64,000 nucleotides of DNA from Blasia pusilla (Eukaryota; Marchantiophyta; Marchantiopsida; Blasiales). Positions 11,875-24,151 of the stretch are shown piece by piece (position 1 is the stretch's first letter; each line of letters begins with the position of its first letter). The translations under genes and the position numbers were made by a program. The notes under the pieces are model-generated. The model was not told the DNA's origin, did not search any database, and saw only the letters and a list, made by a program, of their open reading frames with translations. The stretch spans positions 6,634,001 to 6,698,000 of the forward strand of contig CM114272.1 in assembly GCA_050084515.1 (NCBI GenBank). The letters run 5' to 3'.

Positions 11875-14800
11875 GTTCTGGGTTTATCGCCCGGGATCCG
11901 AGCGTCCATTAGAACCATGCTTTTTTTCCTCGCACATGCATATACTTTTGTCAGGACACACCGGGAGGATCAGCTGCTTGCTCGTACTTAGCTGTCATCG
12001 ATGACATGGAAGCTGTAGACTCTCTTGTATGGCTTCATGATTTTCCTGAGAAAGTAATCCGTCAGTCCGGGACAAGATTGATTGCTTACCCTGAGAGTAC
12101 TCATGCTGGATAAGATACAGTGCTGCATGTTCCATGCTTGGCTATGAGCTCTCACACGGTTCGTTTGTCCTCATAACCTGCAGATTAGAGAGTAGTGGGT
12201 GGGTGTTTGTGTTCTTCCCCCAGTCCCCACTAGTCTGTCTAATTGTGGGGACTTTCCGTTGCCGCTTTAAGGTTGTGTGGTGAAATGGAAGAGACTAAAC
12301 TGGATTCTTCAATTTCGCTTGTTCCTGGCCGGCTGCTAGTGCCAGGCGCCTAATGTCTCACTTCTGTGATGGGCTTTACCATCCCTTTTCTATTAGGGAT
12401 TGATTTCCCCATCTTGCTGCACGAATGTCGTTTGTGCTCTTCAGCGACTAGACGGATGAGAATCCTGGGACTCCCCAACTTCGAAATGTGGACGGATAGA
12501 ATCACAGTTGAGCGAGTTGTCTAGGCTGCGAGTAAGTCGGAGCGTTCCAGAGGGCTGAAGTCATGAAGATTTCACTACTCCGATGTGAATCTCAAGGATT
12601 CTAATAATGGACGGGACAGACAAATACCGCATCTGAATCCTGCAGTTGGGACTCAACATCTGCGAGGTCTGCAGACGAGCGTTACGAGTAAGAAAGATGG
12701 GTGCCTCGTGTGGATGGAGGTGGGTTAGAGTAGAGAACACGAAGTGAAAAACGTCCCAGGGCCGTGTCTCATGTAGACCACGGTACGAGTTGGTAGCGGC
12801 TACACATTCACAAACAAGGAAAGGTCCTAGGATTTTCTGTCACTGCCGATTCTCAAGACTACCTTGATTCCTCGAGTGACACAAAGGCAAAGGGTAGGAG
12901 TGTACGCACAATTGAGCAATTATGTAAAGAGCGTTCAAACACCAGCACATTCAAGTCAAATCACTGTTCCATCCCGACAGAATCACGATGTACACGAACA
13001 ACATTTAAGATTATCCTAGCTTTGTGAATTTTGTTGGTCATTGGAGTCTGTTCGGTCGTAATGATTGGTTCCCAACACACTCCCAAAATTGTCGGAAAAT
13101 AAGTCACAAAATAATTGAGAAAGTAGTGGTTTTATGCACTAGCAAAGTAGTTTTTTATTTTTTATTTTTATAGTTTGGATTCGTTTTTTAGTTTATAAAA
13201 TACATTTTCAAGAAGTTCTCGACTCCTTCCAAAATTTTCGTAGGGGATGACTTTAATTTTTTTCCCCTATTTCATTTTTTAAGTTTAGAATCAATAACTT
13301 TGGGAAAAATGGGGTAATATTATGAACTTCACTTATCTACATATAGTTCAAAATTGCAAGAGTGAGGAGGAAATAGTTGCAAAGTGAGGAGAGGAGTATG
13401 GGAAGTTTCATCAAAAGTTTTTTCTACCAAAACAAAATCCAAGACCTAGTTCCACTATAGAAATTTTTTTATGGTAAGTGAGTAGAGGAGTCTATGAAAC
13501 TTACGAGGAAAAACGAGAACGAAGCAGTTTGGATTGAAAAGGGAAATTAATGGGAAAAATAAGGCTTTTATTTCGGGATATGTGAATGACTATTTATGAG
13601 TTTTGAGACTCACAAAAGACTAACAAGTTATGAGTTATAGAGCTTGCAAATTACTTGTCTTGTGCCAATTGAATGTAAGCCCCCATAGTCGCAAAGTACA
13701 TTTGCAAGTTGATTTCGAGCTTGGTCTGAGTTGATGTAGTCGAGATGATATAACTATTTTCTACACTTGCAAACCAATTGCGACTTACAAAAATGCATGG
13801 AGCCACAATGGACGCGCAACGGAGCCATGTTGACACCTCAATCCCTTGTAGTGAAGAAGGGACTAATTGGGATGAATTTAGAAAACACACAGTGAAAGTA
13901 TGGCCAAGCAGTGAATGTGCAATAGCAAGAGTGAATGCAATGTAGAAAAGAAAGGCCACAATCAAATAAGGAAAGAGAGGAGTGTAAATAGATGGCATCG
14001 CAAGGCCTTTTATGGAGAATAAAACCGCCATAAAAAAAGGACTAAGAAGTGCATGAAAGACTCCTTGTCATTTCTTTTCTTATTTGTATCCATCGTAATT
14101 ACCGTTTATAGATTACAAAATCTGCATGTTATCTTAACTACTTTACTGATTTGTATGATACAAAATATTAGTATGTGAATTTTCATCATTTAATAATAAA
14201 ATTTAAGAAATAAGTTTTAATCTGTTCTATGAAGAAAATATACCCCTTCCATATGTTTCAAACAGAGTGTGTGTGTGGTCTACTCCGAGACCATTGAATT
14301 CACCATTGATTTTGAGTTCTAGAAATTTTACTCAAATTTGTTATAACATTTGAGCAAGTGTGGAAGTGCATGGAATAAGAAGGGAAAGTTTTTTCTCTTT
14401 AAGAAAAAAGAAATGAGGGATTGGAATTGTGCGAGGTGTGGAGTACTTAATTTTATGAATTTGAATGAAGGGAGTGAGAGAGTAAGAATTTATGTAATGT
14501 AAGTATGACAAGATCTATCCATTAGTGGTTAAGAAGGGGTTAAGGGAGGGAGGTAAATTTAACTTTATGGAAAAGTGAAGGCCAAGAGGGTGAGGTGAGG
14601 ATTTGTAAAAAACATTGAAGGAGGTTTTTTTTTCTGAAACAAGGAGGTGGGAATGGGGACTTTTTCCAAATAGAAAAGGCGAAGACATAACGGAGCTCCA
14701 AAAGGGGATCACTAATTATTGCAAAACCATATATTCGTCTCTACCCGGTAGATCTAGAGAACCACTCGGGCCTCGCCGCAGATGTGAAATGCTGCTCTCC

Positions 14801-14961
14801 TCACTCAGTCAATTTCATGCCATCCCATTACTCGCTCGTCTCATGACAGATATTCGTTTTTTCAGACAGTGCTCGCGGACTAGTACTCTGCCGCTTCAGC
14901 CGGACAGCAGAACTGGTCTAGGAAGACGGGGCGTCAAGGTTTTATGCTAGAACCGATTTGG

Positions 14962-15530
14962 CCTCAAGATCGAGTGGTGGAATCGATTGAGCCGCGAGAC
15001 GACTTGTATCGCAGCGGCCTCAAGAGCATGGAGAAATCCAGTTGGGATTCAAAGGCCTGCGGCTAGAGGGAAGATGTTCGGGACAGCAATGGCGTCCTCG
15101 TCAATCACTAAGGTGATCCAGATGAGAGAAAGTTTGCTTGGTTTCGCCGGTCTGATTAGAGCCGTTGCTCTTTGATATTCGTTAATTAATGACGTGGTTT
15201 GTAGGATTTGAAGCTTATCTTACATTAGCATGAAAACTCGCCTTAATTGTTGTACGATGGTGCGCTCGATCGGATATCTTGTAGAATAAGACCTCGATAT
15301 ATTGTTATCATCGGTTCAGCTTCAAGATCTTATGGTGTACTCGCTTGAGCCGGGAGTCCACAGGTATCGCAGCGGCCTCAAGAGCATGGAGAAATCCAGT
15401 TGCGCATCAAAGACTGTAGCCATCGCCAGTCTGATTGGAGCCCGTCATGTTAGTGATTAATGACATGCTTCGCAAGATCTTACAGTAGCATGCAACCTCA
15501 CCTTAATTCTACAGTGCTGAGGTTGATGGG
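14962..15530. repeat. Diverged tandem duplication, 358-bp period
   Basis: A 39-bp block is identical at 15006-15044 and 15364-15402, exactly 358 bp apart. Weaker similarity continues on both sides, for example the CTGATT-GAGCC and TTAATTAATGAC / GATTAATGACATG segments. The two units have diverged outside the core. No coding frame is shared between them. Confidence 0.7.
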
Positions 15531-18500
15531 GAATCTTGTGGAATCAGGCATCGATCACTTACGATGCGTCTGTTTGCGTCATCTCCGGCAGCAGAAGGGG
15601 CAGTTTTCAGTTTGGCTCCTTCAAAGAACTGTGGTAAGAAGTCGTTGGACCATATTTTATTTTCCTGATCTCACTGGGGCAAGTGCAGGCTGGGGTCTAT
15701 TCTGACTCTATGGCCGATTAGACCTGTGGAACTCCAGAAGCGATCTCGCTCACTAATGAGTCCTTCGGAATCTCATCTCGGCGTGGACAAAACACACGTT
15801 TGAGGCACCAGCAGCAGAATCTATCAGCCGGATTGAATCGCAGACGTTTGTCGGCGCGCGATCCGTGCCCCGCTCATATCGCCGAGTCAACGATCGGGTG
15901 TTCAATAGTTGGCACAGCACGTTCCCGCTCCGGAACAGCGAGTGAGTTCTAGCAAGCCGGGCCGAGAGTTCCAACATCATCATACCTGAAACGCCATAGA
16001 TCGGCACCTAAAACGCCACCAATGATGTGAAAGCATGTCCATGTGACAAAGTTCAGAGCCACAGGCTTCTTTCTAGCTGCGTGCAGAGCTAGATCCAACG
16101 CCGGCCACACGGAGGGATTCAACGTCAGGTACAGTTTGCTGTTGAAATCTTGCCAATAGCTAGTTTTCAGGTTGTGTGGTTGATGTGCCCGTTGAAAATG
16201 GAAATTTGGTTGCAGCTGAAGGGCAATGGACAGAATTTTATGTGCTCAAGATGCTGAAGGCGAGTGATGACGGAAATTGTGAAGAGGTAGCTATATATTT
16301 GCCATGCTACCATTGAAGCTTGACTAGTTTTGGTTCCAGCCCCGCACTTGGATCGGATTACTGATAACTACAGATGGAACATGCATAGCTGCAGGAACAC
16401 GGTCCGTGAAAAGGTGTTCGCAATGGTTTCTATGTCGGTACGCATCGCTCAAGCGTCTCGTTCTTGTCGTTTGATTTTCCCAATGAGTCTTGTACAGTTA
16501 GGGTCGGTGTGAACATGGAAGGTGTAGATTGAGAATGAGTGACTTCCTGCGCTCGTGGTGAAAAATCTCTTCGTTGAAATTCATTGGGCATTAGCTTTAT
16601 CTCGCCGCTTCATAGTTGCTCCTCAATAAGTGTCACGTCAACCAGTATGGCGTACATTGTAGGACAGGGTTTCTTCATCGTCACATCAGTCCAAGCCTTT
16701 TAACCGATCCGATGGTGTTGGATTCGCAGCAGGATTTGGAGCATTTTGGATTTCCATACATCCTAGATCGAATTAGAGCAACGCTTCTGTCATGTGCAAG
16801 GTCGTAAATTATCGCACCCAAGATAAGAGTCGCTCTTGCCTTCTTTCTTACCCTAGCAAAACCTGTGCGCCCGTTGAATCGCGTCAATCTCCATCGTTCT
16901 CCGGACTGCAATTTTTTTCCCTGCTAGGCAAAAGGTGTGGAATGGAAATTCTGAGCATTACGTTGGAGAGATGAATTCCGAGAATTACGTTGGGGAGGTG
17001 TGGGGACGACAAGGCGTTCATTTCCTGCACGTCTAGGCCCGTCTTTGTTCCCAACATCATTCTCCTGGCTCGTTGACACAAGGATCGAGACTGCAGCTAT
17101 GAAGGCTTCCATGTGTTCCGCATCGCCGCTCGTCCGCGATCACGATTTGCATTAGGGCATAAAGTGATCGCGAGGATACGCTCTCCAAATGGCTAGATCA
17201 GACAATGGCGAGGCTTAGACTCCCTTTCAAATCGTTCTTGCGACTCTTCTAGCTTCGATCTCAGCAACTATTGGAGAATTTCGGAATTTGTAGGCGATGA
17301 ACCGAGCCCGACTGAACTTGCATAGTACTATCACCGAACCTCCTAAGAAGGAATTAGGTACGAGACCAAATGATGGACTGAACTTGCAGAGTACTTCTAG
17401 GTTACAGGTACCTATTAGTAGTTGTTATCACAAACCGTCCTAACTAGGAAATAGGTGTCGGACAAAAATGACCAGCATCAGTTTTTCCCGTAAGCGTGTT
17501 CATGCCAGCGGGTTCCATTGCGTTGTGCGCCAAAGCTGAGGTGGGACCCGGCTGTGGGGAAGGTAGGATTAGGCAGGAAGTCCCTTGATTGGTAGGTCTC
17601 TTACGTCCGTTTTACATCCGGGGAGTTTTCCACATGGAGCTGTGGTACTTCCCCAGTCGATTTCGAAGTTTTAAAAAGTGGCGGCAAAAGCTATTTAACA
17701 CAAGATGCAAAGAAGCACGTTATCCGTAGCCTGTTTCCTTACCGGAGATTTAGAGAGGGAAAATTTCGATTTCAACCCCCAAGGTTTACACGTAGACTCG
17801 TTATCCCCGGACCTGGTCTCCATCGCTGGGAGTCGCTTTAATCGGAATTCATGTTTTTTCTTTTCTTTTGAATAAGTGAAGTCCCCCCTTTTCCTTTTTC
17901 TACAGTCGTATGTTGTCTAGAAGTTTTTCAACTTTATTAGTATCCCCATCATTCACCTTATAAGATGCATGAAGAGGTGATTGGATGGGAGGACACCTCT
18001 AATTATCTTTTATTAGGTACTGTATTCCCTTCATGCAAGTTATTCTTATGCCTGTCCTTTCAAGCTTTTTATGAATGTTATTACCATTCATATGTCTTTT
18101 TTCCTTTCTAGAGTATAGATTTATTATGAGATTTTAAACTTAAGATCTCAAGTCTATGGCAAGTGTAAGGAAGTACTTATCTCCTAAGGAATCCCATCAG
18201 TTGAAGCAATGGAAAATTACTTGCCAAAGAAGGCATCTTAATACCGGTGAAATGTCAATGTTAACATATATGCGAATGCCCATTTATTTCACCTCTACCG
18301 TTGTGGTGATTTTGCAAGTCATCGTTGTCACAAATACTCATTGTTGTCTTGCAAAGCCTGAGCAAAGTTGACGAAGACTGTGCGGTCTGATATTGGCAAA
18401 GAAGAGAATTTGATCACAATTTGACTGTTTGCGAGTGAGACAAGTGTAAAAGTGTCCTTTTCTTACGGTCATAGTTGACTTGCAAAGTAGCCATAGAAGG

Positions 18501-19659
18501 CTCACAAGGTACTTGGAAAATTTTCACAAAAGTTTTTCATCTTTGCAAGTTTACCTAATATTTTTCTTATTTCATGACTCACTCCCGAAAAGCTCTCAAA
18601 CCCCTCATAAACAGGCGAAGATGCACTTTGATAAAAACGAGTGATGGAAAACCCATCGGAAGTACAAAAGAGGGGGACTCAAAGAGTCAAAACCTGAAGG
18701 CCACAACAGGACCAGAAAAGGAAGAAGGGGGCATTCATAAAGCTCTTCCATAACAATTGCAAATACTGACATAATTATTGAGTCGAACTAATGCTTTTTC
18801 TATTGGCAAAATACTCTAAAAAAGTGGTTATATTTTCCTCTTGTGGACAATTTAGATCCGCTTCATTTTTTCCTTGCAAGATTAGGCTCATTCAAGGATA
18901 GTCTATGAAATTGTTTTCTTTTTGTATTTTCATTCATTTCTTTTAGTCCAAGATCAATAATTTGGGTAGAGGGTCTATCTAAACAAAGGACATGCTACCG
19001 TCTCATGGATACAAATCATAATATTTGTACCACTAAACATCACAACACCTCGTAATTAGTTTTGAAGTCACTCTCTAACTTCACATTTTCCTGCATACCC
19101 CAAATGCAAACTCATGGCAAGTTCATCATTGCCATGGATTTAGCTAATTCCAAAAATCAACATTTTTCATCTTATCCCGTTTCCGTGCTGTGGTACTCTT
19201 TTAACGATTCAAAACTCCGACTCAATCACCCCTAATTTGTAGAGTTGCGTTCCGTGGTAAAATTTGCAACCATGGTTTCATCCCGTCCACGAACAGAATT
19301 CCACACACAAGTTCATCTACGGTGATGGTAGAAACCCAAATCGAGATCCACATCTCTTAATTTGGTTTGGGAAAACTTAGGAGTGGAAGATTGATCGAAT
19401 ACTAAACTTCGCACCTGTAAACTTCGGGACTAGTAAGTATTGTACATAAGTTGGGGATTCATTGCTTAGGGGGTGGACGATATGGGGTTTAGAAACCCGG
19501 AGTCATGAACTCTTCCAAACCGAACTACCAAAGACCTCTTTGGCCCTAATCCCACAATTCGGCGAAAACAACAGTGGTGATTCCAATTCCGTTTAGATGT
19601 GGGGGATTCGTTTTCGCAATTTTCATGGTCCGAGCGTGAGCTACTGACTCCCCGCGGCA

Positions 19660-21438
19660 GATCAACCTGTCTCCTGACCGATTTAGAAGTGTACGCACCA
19701 TTTCATCGCCATACGACTTTGGAATGCCACTACTTCGTCGTCTACCTGGGCGTCGAGGAGGCGAATTCGAGAAAGGGAGCTTTACGGCCAATGAAACGAA
19801 AGCGGGAGGGTTCGGACTTCCATCCGGAGCCCATTCCATTTGATGTTCTGCGCAAGGGTTCCGAAGAATAAATCCTGGTCGCGAGCTGTTCCATCTCTTC
19901 GCAGTTCCCCAACAGTCGCACCGAAAATCTGCACGCCATGTGTCCGCACAACTTTGGCGAATTCGTCCCAGTTCCTGCCAGTCTACGGCTTTCTCGTTTC
20001 CCCGGACGCCGATTCCGGAGCAGCAAATCGACTAGCGCAGGCGCAGGCGTGCAGTACAGACATGGGGAGATCGCTGCGACGACGAGGGGGCGAGTCCCTA
20101 GGAAGTAAAAGGAGAGGACTCAAACAGTCGGGGAACACCACAGCGACGAGGGGAAAAAAAAAACCACCCCTTAAAATCTGACCTCACCAACTGCCAAAAG
20201 ACATTACTACCAAAAGCACTGGCACGTCTTCCACAACGTGCGGCGCTGCAAAAACTTGCGTAGCGATGGAGATTGAGGTTTGTTTTTATAATCAAATGAA
20301 CATAAATAATGGAGATTACCTTCCATACAATACAGTTAGAGAGTCCGTCTTCGGCGGAGAGGAGCTGGGGTCACGCCATAGAAGCCGGCAACCAGAGATT
20401 CACAACGCGGCTATGGAGGCTTTAGGATCCACTCAGGTGAAAGACATCCTGACAGTGAAGCCAGCGAAGGGTGGTAAACTGGTAGCAGCAGCACCGGCAG
20501 CAAGGAGGCTTCCGTCGTGGGGAATTAACGAGGCTTCGCGATAGATAGTTCGTACCTCCTCGAAATGGGAGGAGCCCGCGGCCGTAGTCAGTCCTGCGAA
20601 TCCTGCCCATTACTGCACTGCACTGCACTGATTCTCAAACAAACGATCCAAATTGATTATTTGCACATGGCCCTGCGGAATCTGCACCGAACAAATGATG
20701 CTCCCGTCTGGATATTTCCCGATGGACGGCGTTTACTCCCAGCACGCCCACCCATCATTCCATCCGCCGAACATTCAACATATGCTCATGTCCGGCCAAT
20801 TGTTTCTTCCGTTCTACAGTCGGATACCGTCCGAAAAGCCGCTCCTCGCATAAGGGCCCTTCCTGCCGCTATCTTCGTTCTTTATGACATCATATAGAGA
20901 GATATATATATATATATATCTTTGTATAAATGAATAAACTAAAAACATTTATGATTGGAAAAAGGACCGTACTCTTTCCAAAAGGATGGGTAATAAACCC
21001 AAAGGTGACATCAAATATGTCTTTTCTTCTAAAATAAATGTACCAGAAAAACAATTTATGTTTGGAAAGAGTATGACACATGGTTTTTTTCACGGGTACA
21101 TGGCCGGTGTTTCATAGTCTGATTGGAAAAATCGGATTTCCTATCCGTTTTTGGAGACCTTTTACAAAAAAAACCCCTAATCCTGCCGGCTTTTTGCCAA
21201 CGACTTTCAAATGAATCCGAAATTTTCTATTTTATCTTGCTATGATTACTCGTAGCCTCGGATCTCCCCGATCATTGGTATGACATGGTCTTTCCAACGG
21301 GATAGCTTAAACCTTGGATAGGATTCCCCCTCCTTGGATGGGGCTTTTGGGACCCTCCTCCAATTTTTTTATGTCCCCCTTGGCTGTGAAATTCAAAAGG
21401 CTAGTTCTTATGTCACAAGGTGTCCATTTTTTCAAGTA
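19660..21438. other. Duplicated non-Helitron flank, unidentified
   Basis: This 1.78-kb, fairly GC-rich piece is kept in both duplication copies but lies beyond the Helitron 3' end. Its frames (plus strand 19599-19871, 20266-20544, 20565-20897) recur in copy 2. They have no motif I recognise and no clear splice structure. It may be a gene fragment or another element. A (TA)n tract sits at 20902-20919. Confidence 0.45.
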
Positions 21439-21469
21439 CTAGTAAGAATGCCCGTGCGATGCACTGGCA
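21439..21469 (-). mobile_element. Helitron 3' terminus (copy 1)
   Basis: Read on the minus strand, the sequence is GCCAGTGCATCGCACGGGC, an imperfect hairpin, followed by ATTCTTA and CTAG, then T. A short hairpin about 10 nt before CTRR, with insertion between A and T, is the classic Helitron 3' end. It lies just downstream of the helicase reading frame, as expected. Confidence 0.8.
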
Positions 21470-21575
21470 TCAAAATATAGCATATGCAAAATTAATCATA
21501 CCAATAAGTGAAGCATTACAAAATTTAGAAAATGCGTACCAATATAAAACTTCACATATATAATGTTACTTTAAT

Positions 21576-23992
21576 TTAATTTAGCGCTTCATTACATACA
21601 ATATTCCTAGTGTAAATACCTATTTTGTTAGTAGCATTTTCATTATCTGTCAAAATATGAATAAAATTCCTCGAGCCTACTCTTGACAAGGCAACATACA
21701 ATTGCCCGTGAGAAAATACTGGATTGGGCAAGTAAATACCAACTCTATATAATGTTTGACATTGAGACTTATTAATAGTCATTGCAAAAGCAGGACGGAT
21801 AGGAAATTGAAATTGTCGTAAATCAAAAGGTAGACCGGAATCAAAAGCCATCAATGGAATGCGTGGAATGAAAACTCGAGCTCCAATTTTTTTTCCCGTG
21901 ATAATTGTTGCATATGTAAGATGTCGACTAAAGCCGACTATCAATGAGTCCCGTTTGCTTGTCCCTTTGCTCCATTCATATTCCGTAATAGCATTATCCG
22001 AGCTCAAATCTTCAAAGTCAAACAATGAGGTGGCAATCCAGATGGTAAACATGTATTCAAAAATTCGGTTGGATAAACAAGTCTCATCTCATCGTCGGAA
22101 ACAGAATCAGCACTCAAGAATGTATGCTCCTGCAAAAATAAAATAAATCATTAATAATAAGAGAGATGATAGAAAAATGTAGCAATAGAACAATCAAAAT
22201 AGAATAATGATATTCAAGAATATAAATATTACCTCTCTTGGAAATCGAGACATGATTTCTCCGTTTATAATATCCACAGTAGTATTCTTGGTTGACAAAA
22301 TGGATGTACCCCTCAAGAAATCAATGTCACTCCACTTATGAACATCGTATCCATAAACAATGTCAATGAAATCATTGATCCTTGTGATTTTAACAATTAT
22401 TGCATCCGGAACTTGTATAAAATCCTCTCCAAGGTCCAAATGTAACGGTACACGACCCTCTCCTGCCTCTAATGACCACGTTGCAAACGCTTCTTGCTCT
22501 TCTCGTGCATATCCTGATAATAAATACAAGATGAAGGAATAAGTAAATATTAAAAAAAAAAAAACCACGTGAAATGAAAAAGGTGAAATATTAGGTTTAT
22601 TCTTTAATACCTTGTACAAAGATTAACTCTCATGTTGGTAGTGAGTTTCAATAATCTCACGTCAAACCAAATAAGAGATCTCCTAAGTGTTGCACGCACA
22701 ATCGTGGGCACGATCTCCACGATTTAACAACTGGAAGAAGTTGTCGAAAGTCACCACCAAATAAAATGATCTTCCCCAAAAGGCAAATCTCGTGAATCGA
22801 GGATCCATCAAACCCATGATATCTTGGAAAGTACGATTATGACCTCAAATGCGTGACGATGGGTCATAGGAGCTTCATCCCACACGATCAACTTCGCATT
22901 TTGTATAAGGCGGGCCATATGACTATTGACCGATAGGCTGGAAAATCGATAACAAAACAATATGTGAGGAACATTTATGAAGGATAATCAGAGAATAAAA
23001 CAATAATATGCATGCCATAAAAGGAAAAGAAATCTTAAATCTAGACTTACTTGCAAGTGGAACTGTCATGTACTTGGATAGGAATCTTGAATCGAGAATG
23101 AGCAGTACGACCTCCATCCAATAATAAAGCGGCAATCCCCGAAGATGCAACTGCAAGAGCTATATGACCCTCGCTCCGTACCATTCCAAGAAGAAGGTTG
23201 TACAAAAATGTTTTTCTTGTTCCGCCAAGACCATCGATAAAGAAAATTTCTGCCTGAAAAATTCATATTTTTCGTTACAGAAAAGCACTTTAAAAGAATA
23301 AAACTTAAAGAAATAAAAAGTGTAAAAAAATAATAATTAAATATACTATACATAATATCCACTTAAAGAAGGTGGCGCATCCTGTAAGATATCACGAAAA
23401 GCATTCCAAATAACTTCCCAAATAGCGCGTTGTCCATCATTTAAAGACATCTCTCCTGCTCTCACACGTTCACAAAGCATATCATGATCGTAGGAGAGCT
23501 CTTCCTCTTCTAGACGCGAAATAGATAAATCACTAGCTTGGAAATCTGGTTGAGGCATGTCGGGAAAGTCCGCCATACTTTTACCATGATCTTGAAGATG
23601 GTAATGGACCTCCAATAACGCAAGATTAATAATATGAACATCCAATGGAAGGGTCGGAATACCAATTCTCTATTACAATAGAGAAGATCTTCTACATCAA
23701 AGGCGTGAGGTAATATGCATGGCTTTTGTTAAGTCAATTTTTTTCTTATTTCTCTTATGAATATTTTAGGTACTTTATTTACGTTTTAACTTCATACCTT
23801 TGATGTAGAAGATCTTCTGTCAATGGAACCAAAAAATGTTCCCACACCATAGTCGGAAGGGAAGGTGTATTATATAGAAGACAAATGGCAAAGAGTAGAC
23901 GTAATGAATAGCCAGTACGAATGACAACCGCCTCTTCAATGGCATCCGCGTAAACGTGTGCGAAAAGGATGTCGACATCCTATTGGACGTCT
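21576..23992 (-). pseudogene. Helitron Pif1-like helicase remnant (copy 1)
   Basis: Minus-strand fragments correspond to the C-terminal helicase of a Helitron Rep/helicase protein. The last exon (22052 to 21576) has FAMTINKSQCQTL and QLYVALSRVGS, the final motifs of Pif1-family helicases. Further segments lie at 22539-22200, 22900-22680 (VWDEAP region, frame broken), 23260-23050 (Walker A region) and 23645-23350. AT-rich stretches with GT-AG boundaries separate them, so the parent gene had introns. Compared with the second copy there are extra frameshifts and small deletions, so it cannot make a working helicase. Rep is absent because the duplication ends at 24151. Confidence 0.85.
23682..23818. 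repeat. 22-bp inverted repeat in Helitron intron (copy 1)
   Basis: A perfect 22-bp inverted repeat occupies 23682-23703 and 23797-23818. Each arm contains the palindrome AGAAGATCTTCT. The same pair occurs in the second duplication copy at 34896-34917 and 35011-35032. It flanks about 93 bp of AT-rich, intron-like sequence. Confidence 0.85.
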
Positions 23993-24151
23993 GTATATGA
24001 CAAATCCAGGTAAACTTTCTATACTTTGTTAAGATACAATTATTAAGGAAAATTTTGAGTTAATGTTAAAATCATATTCATGCTTCCTTCCTAATACTTT
24101 TTTTTTTCGCTAATCCTAGCTGAAGGGGAGCGTCATTGGTTACGATTACTT

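Larger units (their letters stand above)
11184..19659. other. Intergenic stretch with no recognised gene
   Basis: Frames on both strands stay short and none matches a family I know. The longest, 13651-14031 on minus (126 codons), has no recognisable domain. The stretch from 14.7 to 17.6 kb is more GC-rich and contains a local tandem duplication, possibly the remains of a gene or old element. Its flanks (12.9-14.6 and 17.8-19.5 kb) are AT-rich. I see no tRNA or rRNA gene. Confidence 0.55.
19660..24151. repeat. Segmental duplication, copy 1 (4,492 bp)
   Basis: This segment matches 30864-35355 almost base for base from GATCAACCTGTCTCC to GGTTACGATTACTT, with scattered small indels. Sequence outside the two ends is unrelated. 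It holds about 1.78 kb of non-Helitron DNA (19660-21438) followed by the 3' half of a Helitron on the minus strand. Copy 1 has several extra frame-breaking changes in the helicase relative to copy 2 (for example near 21940 and 22680-22720), so copy 1 is the more decayed one. Confidence 0.93.

Noticed and set aside
13651-14031. 126-codon minus-strand frame with hydrophobic N-terminus
   Set aside because: AT-rich low-complexity context, no known domain, no second copy in the window; could not be supported as a gene.
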